Of a DNA stretch of 64,000 bases, positions 9,006 to 18,050 are shown one piece after another. The position numbers and the translations under genes were made by a program. The stretch's first letter is position 1. Each line of letters opens with the position of its first letter. This DNA comes from Thermodesulfobacteriota bacterium (lineage in GTDB: Bacteria > Desulfobacterota > Thermodesulfobacteria > Thermodesulfobacteriales > Thermodesulfobacteriaceae), in contig JAUQPD010000016.1 in the NCBI GenBank assembly GCA_030550555.1, forward strand, positions 1 through 64,000. Direction: 5' to 3'. The notes beneath the pieces are model-generated. The model was not told the origin of the DNA and did not search any database. It was given only the letters and a program-made list of their open reading frames with translations.

Positions 9006-9422
9006 TTAGAGGCTGTGAATGAGATAGATAATCAAAAAGAGGCTCACGGATAGAAGCGAAAGCAACAGGAGAAAGTCAAGAAGGAATGAGGGCCTATAGG
9101 TGCCCTCTTCAATCTCTCGCTCTACCCTCTTAAAGCGAATAAAGGCAAGAACCGCCATAAGGGCTCCAAGAAAAATTAAAGCTATACCGAAGTAGGATGA
9201 AAGACTTTGATTAGAGGGAGATATTGACTCTCCTCCTAAGTAGTAGGACATCTGCTTCACAAAAAGAGAAAACTTTTCAACGACGAACCCAAATGCCATA
9301 ATGGCAATACTAGTCCTAATCCATGCAAGAAAGGTCCTCTCATTTGCCATATGAACTCTTCTATTGCCAGAACTTTTTGACTTTTCGTCTGCTTCTCCAA
9401 AAGACTCCTTTTTGTTCATCAA
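9006..9422 (-). CDS. DUF202 (YidH) family membrane protein
   Basis: ANERTFLAWIRTSIAIMAFGFVVEKF signature. Confidence 0.9.
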   Translation of the reverse strand: MMNKKESFGEADEKSKSSGNRRVHMANERTFLAWIRTSIAIMAFGFVVEKFSLFVKQMSYYLGGESISPSNQSLSSYFGIALIFLGALMAVLAFIRFKRVEREIEEGTYRPSFLLDFLLLLSLLSVSLFLIIYLIHSL

Positions 9423-9528
9423 TTACCTCAGGGTGTTAATTATAGAAAAAATACCTTGAGGAGTTCTCCATGACAAGGCCTAATATTGAAGGGGAGTTAG
9501 TTGAAATTTAGCATAGCTATGGTTTATT

Positions 9529-10746
9529 TTGGCTATGTTAAAGTTTTTACTTGAGATTGTATTAAAGGCAGGAGAAATTCTAAAGCGCTACTATGGAGGT
9601 CTCTTTGAGATAAATCACAAGGGCACAATTGACCTTGTGACCACTGCAGATATCGAGGTTGAGAAATATATAAAAGAGACTTTATCTCAAAAATTTCCCG
9701 AGATACCCTTCATTGGAGAAGAGGGTAGTTCTATTCCCAGTGAACCTCCTGATGATTTCTACTTTCTCCTTGATCCCCTTGATGGGACAACTAATTTTGC
9801 TCACGGTCTCCCCTGGTTTGCTATATCTCTTGCGCTTATGAAAAGATATGAACCAGAGATAGGCATTATCTACAATCCGATAACTGGAGAGTGTTTTCAT
9901 GCTAAGAGGGGAGAGGGGGCCTTTCTAAACGGAATGCCTATAAAGGTCTCAAAAAGAGAACGTCTAATTGATTGCCTCTTAGCAACTGGATTTCCTGTAT
10001 CAAAGATCATGGAAAAACCTAAACATTTTCTTATACCCTTTGAAGATTTCATGGTTCGCACTCGTGGTGTTAGAAGATTTGGGGCAGCCTCTCTTGATCT
10101 TGCCTATGTGGCCTGTGGCAGATACGACGGCTTCTATGAAGCATATCTAAAACCTTGGGACACTGCAAGCGGAATCCTCCTCGTAAGAGAGGCAGGTGGA
10201 AAAATCACAGATTATCTCGGAAATCCCTTTCATCCCTTTATGGACACTATTGTAGCTTCAAATGGCCATATTCATGAAGAGATGTTGGAAATCTTAAGAG
10301 ATAAGCATCCTGAGACCTTTAAACCCTTTAGAAATCCTCTTCCTGCAGTAGATATTATAATTGAATATGAGGGTGGCATTGTGCTCATAGAGAGAAAAAA
10401 TCCCCCACTCGGGCTTGCTCTACCAGGGGGGTTCGTTGAATATGGAGAAACACTGGAAGAGGCAGCTATTAGAGAAGCAAAGGAAGAGACCAATTTGGAT
10501 ATAGAAATTCAGGAACTTCTTGGCTGTTACTCTGATCCAGCAAGAGATCCAAGATTTCACACCATTTCTACAGTTTTCATTGCAACAGGAAGAGGAGAAT
10601 TGAAAGGTAGAGACGATGCAAAACGGGCAATAGTTGTTGCACTAAAGAGTTTACCAACTCTTAGACTCGTATTTGATCACGAAAGAATATTAAAAGATTA
10701 CTTAAAGAAAAAGGGACATCGTGAATCTGAAAAGCCTTGTAGCTAA
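9529..10746 (+). CDS. Inositol monophosphatase - Nudix hydrolase fusion
   Basis: IMPase motifs [34 protein letters not shown]-terminal Nudix box [22 protein letters not shown]; start TTG 9529 or ATG 9535. Confidence 0.93.
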   Translation: MAMLKFLLEIVLKAGEILKRYYGGLFEINHKGTIDLVTTADIEVEKYIKETLSQKFPEIPFIGEEGSSIPSEPPDDFYFLLDPLDGTTNFAHGLPWFAISLALMKRYEPEIGIIYNPITGECFHAKRGEGAFLNGMPIKVSKRERLIDCLLATGFPVSKIMEKPKHFLIPFEDFMVRTRGVRRFGAASLDLAYVACGRYDGFYEAYLKPWDTASGILLVREAGGKITDYLGNPFHPFMDTIVASNGHIHEEMLEILRDKHPETFKPFRNPLPAVDIIIEYEGGIVLIERKNPPLGLALPGGFVEYGETLEEAAIREAKEETNLDIEIQELLGCYSDPARDPRFHTISTVFIATGRGELKGRDDAKRAIVVALKSLPTLRLVFDHERILKDYLKKKGHRESEKPCS

Positions 10747-11737
10747 GATTAAAGAGGAACTTGAAGAGATTCCTAAGGTTTTTTTATACGAACCAGATAA
10801 TTTTATTGCAGAGTTACTTATAGAAGCTTTAAAAAATTATGACATACATGTAAAGTATTATCCTTCAAAGAATAATTTGATAAACGAACTGTTGAAAGAT
10901 AACTATCAAATTTTTATATTTTACATTGAGCCTGGAGATAAAAAGAGTGAGGAGATCATAAGAGAGAGTAAAAAATTGAAAAGGAATTTATTAATTTATG
11001 GGATTGTTGAAATTACAAAAGATATTGATATTTCCCAAATTTTTGCATTTGGTGTTGATGAAGTGATCTTTAAACCTTTCTCAATAGGAGAATTTAGAGC
11101 CAGGTTGTTCCGTCTTCTTCGTGAATATTATTTGCTGAAAAAAATTGAAAGATTTATTATTGAAGATCCTTTAACAGGAATATACAATCGTCGGTATTTT
11201 GAAATATCTATCAGAGAAGAAGTTTATAGGGCAATTAGACAAAATTATCCTTTAAGTTTACTAATAGTTGATCTTGATAAATTTAAGTGGTTTAACGATA
11301 CCTTTGGGCACAAGGCTGGTGACGCGGTATTGCGAGCGTTAGGAGAAGTCCTTCAAAGATCAACCCGACTTAAGGTTGATAAGCCTTGTAGATACGGTGG
11401 TGATGAATTTGGTATAATTCTGCCATTTATTGATTGGAAAGGTGCAACAAAGGTAGTTGAACGAATTTTTCGTAATTGGAATGAGCTTAATTACGGACCT
11501 GTTACCCTCTCTGTGGGAATTGCTCAGATAATTGATAGAGGAGATCTTGAGTCGACAGTTACAGATCTAATTCAGAGAGCAGATCAGGCAATGTATAGGG
11601 CAAAGAAGAGAGAGGGAAACAGCTATGAAGTAGATCAAGAGAGTCTTAGATTAACCTTAAACGAAGTATCTCAAGAAGGGGATTTACTTTATCAAGCATT
11701 ACCTCTACTTCCTGTCCCAGGTGAAAATTCCCCTTAA
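10721..11737 (+). CDS. Diguanylate cyclase (GGDEF) with degenerate receiver-like domain
   Basis: [12 protein letters not shown] and [13 protein letters not shown]-terminal REC-like fold; GTG start overlapping the upstream gene. Confidence 0.92.
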   Translation: MNLKSLVAKIKEELEEIPKVFLYEPDNFIAELLIEALKNYDIHVKYYPSKNNLINELLKDNYQIFIFYIEPGDKKSEEIIRESKKLKRNLLIYGIVEITKDIDISQIFAFGVDEVIFKPFSIGEFRARLFRLLREYYLLKKIERFIIEDPLTGIYNRRYFEISIREEVYRAIRQNYPLSLLIVDLDKFKWFNDTFGHKAGDAVLRALGEVLQRSTRLKVDKPCRYGGDEFGIILPFIDWKGATKVVERIFRNWNELNYGPVTLSVGIAQIIDRGDLESTVTDLIQRADQAMYRAKKREGNSYEVDQESLRLTLNEVSQEGDLLYQALPLLPVPGENSP

Positions 11738-13637
11738 CTCCTGAGAGTTCACCTGTTAGATTAAAATCAGGCAAATAGACTTTAACCTTAAAGGTCTGTA
11801 TTTCCAGGATGATACCCCTTAATCTCAGGTGATCCTGATTCTGTTTGAGGTACTTAAGCAGGAAGTAGCGTTTTCGTCTGTTCTGTAAATATTGAGCCCT
11901 TTGAAGGTTTGCTTGGATCTCAGGAAGCATACGAGTAAGTTCTTCTCTTGAAAGAAGAGGTCTTTTCTTTATTAGACTCGCTTCAAGTTGATATTGAATT
12001 AGGAGATCTGGAAATCTTCTTATTGGCGAAGTAACTGTGGTGTAGTGACTGAGTCCAAGGCCTGAGTGAAAGGCAGGCTCAAGGCTAAGTTCAGACTTAG
12101 CCATAAAGCGCAGTTGTAATAGCTGATGAAAAGGAGAACTCTCTCTTCCCTCTATAATTTGGAAAGGTTCTTTTTGGGATCTGTAAATTGCTGGAATCTG
12201 ATTCTCTGAGAGATACAGAGCGGTATAAAAATTTGTGACGATCATAGCCTCTGCTATGAGATCCCTTGCAGGGGTCATCTCAATTTTTTTTACCTCAATT
12301 GTGCCATCCTCTTTCACTCTTACACTAATCTCTGGAAGGATTACCGCAAAGGCACCTGCTTCCTGTCTTTTACGTTTGAACTGCATAAGTAGATTGTAAA
12401 GAGATGTCCAGAATTGATCTCCCTCCCTCAAAAACATGTCAACCTGATCATAGGTATATCTCTTCTTTATCTCAATAATTGAAGGGACAATTTGGAATTT
12501 TTCTATTTCACCTGAAGAAGAGATGAGAAATCTAAAGGACAGGGCGAGTTTTTCTTCACCCTTTCTAAGACTAAACTTTTCGTGAGACAGAGAAAAGGGA
12601 AACATTGGTAAAATTCGCTCAGGGAGATAAAGCGTTGATGCTCTTTCAAGAGCTCCCTTCCAAAGGTGGCTCTCAGGGGACACATATTGAGAGACTTCTG
12701 CAATATGAATCCAGAGTTCGGTTCTACCATCTAAAAAGAGTACTGATAGAGCATCATCAAAATCCTCCGTTTCCTCTGCATCAATGGTAAAGGCATCAAG
12801 ATGGGTCAAAAGTTCTCTGTCATCAGGCACTAAGGAGAGGGAGAGAATTTTCTCAGCTTCTTCAAGCTCCTCTTGAGAGAAATTTTCAGGAAACCCTGTT
12901 TTCTCTAATTCCAAAAACCACTCTTCTTGAATAAGACCTCTACTGGAAAGGAGATCAAAGAGTTTTAATGGCTCAGCTAAGTTGTGTTTCTGAAGAAGCT
13001 CTTTCAGAACTTTACCCCTCTCTGTTGTGTCTTCTCTAAGAAGGTAGTCCTTGAAGATCTCTTTCCAGGACTCCAAGTCAGCTGGAGAAATTTCCTCTGA
13101 CTTCTCCGAAAGTAGAGCCTTTAAGACCCGCTCAGCTTCTGTTAAAAATCTGACTCTCTCCCTTTCTTTTTCTCTCTGGTGGAGAATCTTTTCTACTTCC
13201 TCTTTGGTCCTGAATTTAACTTGGTTAGTTCCAACAACATAAAAGTAAAGACGGTCTTCAGTAATTAGCCTGACAAAGGCAGAAACTTCATCTTCCTCAG
13301 GTTCTCGTCCCAGATAGAGGCTAACAAGTGTCCAGGGGTCACTTTCTTCAAGATCCTCTACAAGAATCTCCCAAAGCTCGCGAAGGTCAAAAAGTTCCTT
13401 TAGCTTTTCCCTCCTTTCATTTTTCTCTTTGAGGAGCAATTGTAATTCTGCTAAATCCCTATAGGAGTGTCTCTGTTTGCCTGGAAAAAGAATTGCCAGA
13501 TGACTCACCAGTTCTTCTTTTCCAGATGGGAGAAAGAGATGAACTCGTTTTCCTTTTACGTCAAGGACAAATCCAGTCCAGATTTTTTCTCGGTGGAAAA
13601 AATCTACTATCCTATTGCGAAGGGACTCAAGGTCCAT
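11646..13637 (-). CDS. RNase II/R (RNB-domain) exoribonuclease family protein
   Basis: TIDAEETEDFDDALSV RNB signature; SGLGLSHYTTVTSPIRRFPDL; C-terminal S1-like segment. Confidence 0.93.
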   Translation of the reverse strand: MDLESLRNRIVDFFHREKIWTGFVLDVKGKRVHLFLPSGKEELVSHLAILFPGKQRHSYRDLAELQLLLKEKNERREKLKELFDLRELWEILVEDLEESDPWTLVSLYLGREPEEDEVSAFVRLITEDRLYFYVVGTNQVKFRTKEEVEKILHQREKERERVRFLTEAERVLKALLSEKSEEISPADLESWKEIFKDYLLREDTTERGKVLKELLQKHNLAEPLKLFDLLSSRGLIQEEWFLELEKTGFPENFSQEELEEAEKILSLSLVPDDRELLTHLDAFTIDAEETEDFDDALSVLFLDGRTELWIHIAEVSQYVSPESHLWKGALERASTLYLPERILPMFPFSLSHEKFSLRKGEEKLALSFRFLISSSGEIEKFQIVPSIIEIKKRYTYDQVDMFLREGDQFWTSLYNLLMQFKRKRQEAGAFAVILPEISVRVKEDGTIEVKKIEMTPARDLIAEAMIVTNFYTALYLSENQIPAIYRSQKEPFQIIEGRESSPFHQLLQLRFMAKSELSLEPAFHSGLGLSHYTTVTSPIRRFPDLLIQYQLEASLIKKRPLLSREELTRMLPEIQANLQRAQYLQNRRKRYFLLKYLKQNQDHLRLRGIILEIQTFKVKVYLPDFNLTGELSGVKGNFHLGQEVEVMLDKVNPLLEILRLRLI

Positions 13638-14368
13638 TAAATCAGGTCTTCGTGTTTTGCTACAAAGTCCAAAGCTTCTCTGAGCTTAAGAGTTCCCTCA
13701 TAGAGAGCTCTTCCAGTAATTACCCCAAAAGGCTTTATAGAAAGAAGTTTTTTAATGTCTTCTAAGTTTTTAACACCTCCTGCAACAATGAGAGGGTGCT
13801 CAATAACTTCCAAGGCTTTCCTTACTAAATCTATATCAACTCCTTGACAGGTTCCATCACGCTCAATAATAGTCACTATTACCGCAAAGAGAGGAAAGCT
13901 GTTTAGTTCTCTCAGAAAATCTAAATAATTTATCTCTGTAGTATTTAACCAGCCTGAGACTGCAACAAAGCCACCTTTTAGGTCCACACTGACAATTATT
14001 TTTCCTGGATAAAGCTCTGTTGCTTCTGCTAAAAATTCTGGAGACTCAATAGCTCGGGTTCCAAGAATAACTTGGGAGACTCCCTGTTTGAGATACTCTT
14101 CTATGTCTCTGAGGCTACGAATCCCACCACCAACTTGAATGGGCACTGAAATTTTTTTGGCCAATTCTACAATGATTTCTCTGTGGACCGGATAACCCGC
14201 CTTTGCTCCATCTAAATCCACTATGTGAAGCCTTTTTGCTCCCTCATTAACAAAGAGAAGGGCATAAGAAAGAGGGTCTTCTCCATAAACCTTAGTTTTC
14301 TCATAGTCACCCTGGAAAAGTCTAACGACCTTTCTATTTCGCAGGTCAATTGCTGGGATAATTAGCAT
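13637..14368 (-). CDS. hisA: Phosphoribosylformimino-5-aminoimidazole carboxamide ribotide isomerase
   Basis: IIPAIDLRNRKVVRL, IQVGGGIRS, VIVTIIERDGTCQGVD, PLIVAGGV. Confidence 0.95.
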   Translation of the reverse strand: MLIIPAIDLRNRKVVRLFQGDYEKTKVYGEDPLSYALLFVNEGAKRLHIVDLDGAKAGYPVHREIIVELAKKISVPIQVGGGIRSLRDIEEYLKQGVSQVILGTRAIESPEFLAEATELYPGKIIVSVDLKGGFVAVSGWLNTTEINYLDFLRELNSFPLFAVIVTIIERDGTCQGVDIDLVRKALEVIEHPLIVAGGVKNLEDIKKLLSIKPFGVITGRALYEGTLKLREALDFVAKHEDLI

Positions 14369-14380
14369 ATAGATTAACTC

Positions 14381-15043
14381 TTAGAAAGATTTAAGTATGC
14401 TTTTTAAGCCTCTTTCAGCAAGTTCTTCTGCGGTTAACCATTTTATTTTACCATAAAGAGGAAGATTAAGTATATTTTCACTAAGAGGCCTTTGGGTTTC
14501 ATCAAAAGTTCTCTGCCATAGGATTTTTCCACTGTTTCCATCGTAGAGAATGAGGGTAAAGGCAACTGATGCAGGCTCATGAACCCCTATGGCCCTCCCT
14601 TTTCTCTCCCTAAAACGAAAGATCTTACCATAGAGTATTCCTTGAGTTTCCGTTCTATTGGCAAAGTAACGAATGACAGAAACATGGTCCTTAGCAACAC
14701 TTAGAGCTTCTTCCAAAAGGAGTTCATAATTTTCCTGGGAAAGAAAGACAAAATCAAATCTCCCCTGATAGCGGGAAAGTTCATGCCTAAGAAGACGATC
14801 CAAAGTTTCCTTTGCATAGGGTTCAATTTCTCCCGGAATAACTCCAGAAACTGGACAGTGAAAAGGAAGAGGCGACTCAGTCGGACAATAAACGTCAAAG
14901 GGAAGAACAAGAATCTTTTTGAATCTCTCCGCAAAAAGTGAAGAAAAAGTTACTTGCTCATCTTTTACCGCACAAGAAATCAGGGCAAAAAGTCCGATTA
15001 CTAAAATAAAAAAAATTCTTACAAACATCTTAAGCCCTCGCAA
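14381..15043 (-). CDS. Putative lipoprotein, possibly GNA1162/DUF799-like
   Basis: Lipobox-like LFALISC; KILVLPFDV and GILYGKI segments. Confidence 0.55.
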   Translation of the reverse strand: MRGLKMFVRIFFILVIGLFALISCAVKDEQVTFSSLFAERFKKILVLPFDVYCPTESPLPFHCPVSGVIPGEIEPYAKETLDRLLRHELSRYQGRFDFVFLSQENYELLLEEALSVAKDHVSVIRYFANRTETQGILYGKIFRFRERKGRAIGVHEPASVAFTLILYDGNSGKILWQRTFDETQRPLSENILNLPLYGKIKWLTAEELAERGLKSILKSF

Positions 15044-15085
15044 AAGTTTTAAGACAATATTAACTCAATGAAGACCTTACGACAA

Positions 15086-15113
15086 GAGTAAGGGGGAGAA
15101 AGCCCCCCTACTC
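15086..15113. terminator. Hairpin GAGTAAGGGGG-AGAAAG-CCCCCCTACTC
   Basis: 11-bp stem with one mismatch, downstream of the MFS-CBS gene; no strong U tract. Confidence 0.45.
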
Positions 15114-15131
15114 CTTCGGATTAGATCAATG

Positions 15132-17210
15132 TTATATTAACTTAAGAGCGTCTTTTACAGATACTACTCCTACAACTCTTTGGTCTCTTACCACTGGTAA
15201 GTGTCTTATCTTGTAGTCTATGAATTTTTCCAAGACCTCTTTTAGAGTGTTCTCAGGAGTTACAGCAATCACTTCCTTAGTGGCAAACTGTCCTACTTCC
15301 TTGTGCTTACTTTCGGGATCACAACAGAGTATACCTACGAGGTCCTTTTCTGAAATTACACCAACTAATTTTCCAGTTTCTGAACTAATCACAGGGACAA
15401 AGCCTACATTCTTTTCCACAATAAGTTTGACAACATCAAAAACTTTGGTGTTGTCGGTGACGGTTATAGGAGATGTCATAAATTCTTCAACTCTTATTCT
15501 CTCTGTGAAGCCCTTCTTAACCCCTGCGGTTATGAGAGCTACCTCATTAAAAACATATCTGGGATCTATGTAACCAATGATGTTCCCTTTACTGTCTACT
15601 ACCGCAAGGCCTTTAACACCAGTCTGTTGAATTAGAGCTATGGCATCAATAATTCTTGCAGAATCAAGAACCGCATCTACCTCTATATAGACTTCTCTAA
15701 GAGGAGTTTCTATGGTATGACCTTCTACAAGAGCTTTAAGGAGAGAACGTTCCTCTACAATTCCAAGATACTTCCCCTTGTCTTCAACAATTGCTAGTCG
15801 CTGACCTTCAATTTGCATCCTCTTCATAGCCTCTCCTATACTCATCGTTGCAGGCAGGATCAAGGCTCTATGAGCAAATTTTCCTGCTGAGAGTTCCTCC
15901 CAAAGACGTCTACCTCTTGTTTCCCACCCTTTAAAGACAAAAAGAAGTCCCATGAGCATTGGGATACATGTAGACCAAATTATAATAGAAAGATATACAT
16001 CACCAGTATACTTTTGTAAGAGAGTTATCATAAAAGGAGTTAGTCCTCCTGTAACACCATATCCCATATTGTAGGTAAATCCTATGGCAGTTGCTCTAAT
16101 TTTTGCTGGGAATAATTCTAATAATAGACTTGACATAGCACCACTATATCCGATGCCATTAAAATAGGTAAGAACTGCAGTTAAAATAAAAAGCATAGTG
16201 TAATCAGGTGGATTAACATAATTTTTTATAAGATAAAAAATAAGAGGAAAAATGAGTGCATTTCCATATATACCAAAGATGAGAATTGGACGTCTACCAA
16301 TCTTATCAGATAGCCATCCAAAAAATACATATGTCCAGAGAGCAATATAGGTTGCATAGGCAAGGATTTTACTGGCATCTCCAGCAGAGATTCCATAGTT
16401 CTGCATATAATAGGAGACATATAATTGGTTAGTATACCAAATCGGTCCATGAGCACCTATTACTCCTATCCAAGCAAGCAGAAAAAGCCAAAGGTAATGT
16501 TTATTGGTGAATAACTCCTTAATTGGAGCACTGGTAACTCGTCTAATTTGCTTTAGAGCAGTAAATACAGGAGTGTCTTTATAGAGAGAATGAATAATTA
16601 TGGCTACAACAAAGACAAGGGACCCAGCAATTGCAAAGCACCATCGCCATCCATATAATTCAAAAGCTTCTTTACCAAAATAACCTTGGAGAATTGAAAC
16701 TATATTTCCTGCAAGTGCCATTCCAAGTGCTGCAGTAGTGAAGAGGAATCCTGTAATAAATCCTCTTCTATGATCGGGAGTAAATTCTCCAAGATAGGTT
16801 ATCGCTGCACCAAATCCTCCTCCAAGAGCAAGGCCCTGTATAATACGTAGGACAAAAAGTCCAATTGATGCAAAAATACCAATTGAAGAATATCCAGGAA
16901 GTAGAGCAATTCCTATGGTCCCTACCATCATCATAGTAATTGCAGTAAGAAAGGCAATTTTTCTACCGTATTGATCACCAATCTTCCCAAACAAGAGAGC
17001 TCCAAGAGGTCTAAAAAGAAAGCCTATAGCAAGGGCAGCAAAAGAGGCAAGCAGACTTGCCAAAGGATCGTCACTTGGAAAATAAATCTGTGCAAGGAGT
17101 TTCGCTAAAATAGCATAAACATAGAAGTCAAGCCATTCTAAGAGTGCACCTGTCCAGGCAACTACCGCAACAGGCAACACCTCTCGAAATTGCACCTTTT
17201 CCCTTTCCAT
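15132..17210 (-). CDS. MFS (metabolite:H+ symporter type) transporter fused to four C-terminal CBS domains
   Basis: MHS/ProP-like transporter (GKIGDQYGRK, GLALGGGFGAAITYLGEF, GWLSDKIGRRP) followed by two CBS pairs. Confidence 0.92.
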   Translation of the reverse strand: MEREKVQFREVLPVAVVAWTGALLEWLDFYVYAILAKLLAQIYFPSDDPLASLLASFAALAIGFLFRPLGALLFGKIGDQYGRKIAFLTAITMMMVGTIGIALLPGYSSIGIFASIGLFVLRIIQGLALGGGFGAAITYLGEFTPDHRRGFITGFLFTTAALGMALAGNIVSILQGYFGKEAFELYGWRWCFAIAGSLVFVVAIIIHSLYKDTPVFTALKQIRRVTSAPIKELFTNKHYLWLFLLAWIGVIGAHGPIWYTNQLYVSYYMQNYGISAGDASKILAYATYIALWTYVFFGWLSDKIGRRPILIFGIYGNALIFPLIFYLIKNYVNPPDYTMLFILTAVLTYFNGIGYSGAMSSLLLELFPAKIRATAIGFTYNMGYGVTGGLTPFMITLLQKYTGDVYLSIIIWSTCIPMLMGLLFVFKGWETRGRRLWEELSAGKFAHRALILPATMSIGEAMKRMQIEGQRLAIVEDKGKYLGIVEERSLLKALVEGHTIETPLREVYIEVDAVLDSARIIDAIALIQQTGVKGLAVVDSKGNIIGYIDPRYVFNEVALITAGVKKGFTERIRVEEFMTSPITVTDNTKVFDVVKLIVEKNVGFVPVISSETGKLVGVISEKDLVGILCCDPESKHKEVGQFATKEVIAVTPENTLKEVLEKFIDYKIRHLPVVRDQRVVGVVSVKDALKLI

Positions 17211-17280
17211 AAGCCACCTCCTTCAATGCAGACCTATTTCCTCTTCCCATATCATCCTATTTTAAATACCAAATATTATG

Positions 17281-17325
17281 TTAAAAAATTCCCAAAAATG
17301 GGGAAAAATTCCGAAGGAAATTTCC
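17281..17325 (-). terminator. Candidate Rho-independent terminator of the DUF4212-DnaQ operon with nearby GGAAATTTCC palindrome
   Basis: Minus strand TTCCCCATTTTTGGGAATTTTTT; adjacent TTCC/GGAA inverted repeats. Confidence 0.45.
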
Positions 17326-17412
17326 TCGCATGTTGTTCAATCAGTTGTGTTGTCCCTGTAAGGAGAGCTCTTCGTTAAAAATAGAGGGAATACTTAAAGG
17401 TAGAAAGAATAG

Positions 17413-18042
17413 CTAATAAAGGCGAAGTGGTAGATCCTTGACCTTTTTGAATCCACCTTCTTTTAAAAGTTTAATCAAGATCAAAGCAGTCATATAGGCA
17501 TCTTCAAGGGCATTGTGATGAGTGGATATGGGGAGTTTAAATTTTTTGAGAAGGGCTTCTAGATTCTTTTGTCTATCTTCTACATCTAAGATGTCGAGAA
17601 GATCGAAATAGGGAGGCCTGAAGGGAATTCCAAATTCATTTTCGTAGAGTTTTCTGAGCATGGTAATATCAATGTGGACAAAGAAGCCACAGAGGATAGT
17701 GCCTCGTATATATTCTAAAAATTTCTTACAAACAATCTGTCTATCTGGTGCATTCTCGAGATCTGCAGGACTAATGCCATGGACTTTGTAGGAATCTTTG
17801 ACACCGGTTGTGGATTGAATCAAAGTGTAGAATCTGGTTCCAAGTTTTAGTTGATAATTTTCAATTTTTAGAGCCCCAAGAGCGATTGGTTCTGCACTTT
17901 TTAAATCAAGTCCTGTTGTTTCAGTATCGAAGACAACTATGGTGATTTCTGAGAGGCTTTTTTCAGTATCTACTTCCCAGTTTATCTGATACCAAGTGTC
18001 TTTATACTTCTTTTTATAATACCATCGTCGAATGTTGAGCAT
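17413..18042 (-). CDS. DnaQ/PolC-like 3'-5' exonuclease
   Basis: VFDTETTGLD ExoI, HNALEDAYMTA ExoIII motifs. Confidence 0.92.
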   Translation of the reverse strand: MLNIRRWYYKKKYKDTWYQINWEVDTEKSLSEITIVVFDTETTGLDLKSAEPIALGALKIENYQLKLGTRFYTLIQSTTGVKDSYKVHGISPADLENAPDRQIVCKKFLEYIRGTILCGFFVHIDITMLRKLYENEFGIPFRPPYFDLLDILDVEDRQKNLEALLKKFKLPISTHHNALEDAYMTALILIKLLKEGGFKKVKDLPLRLY

Positions 18043-18050
18043 CAGAAATA

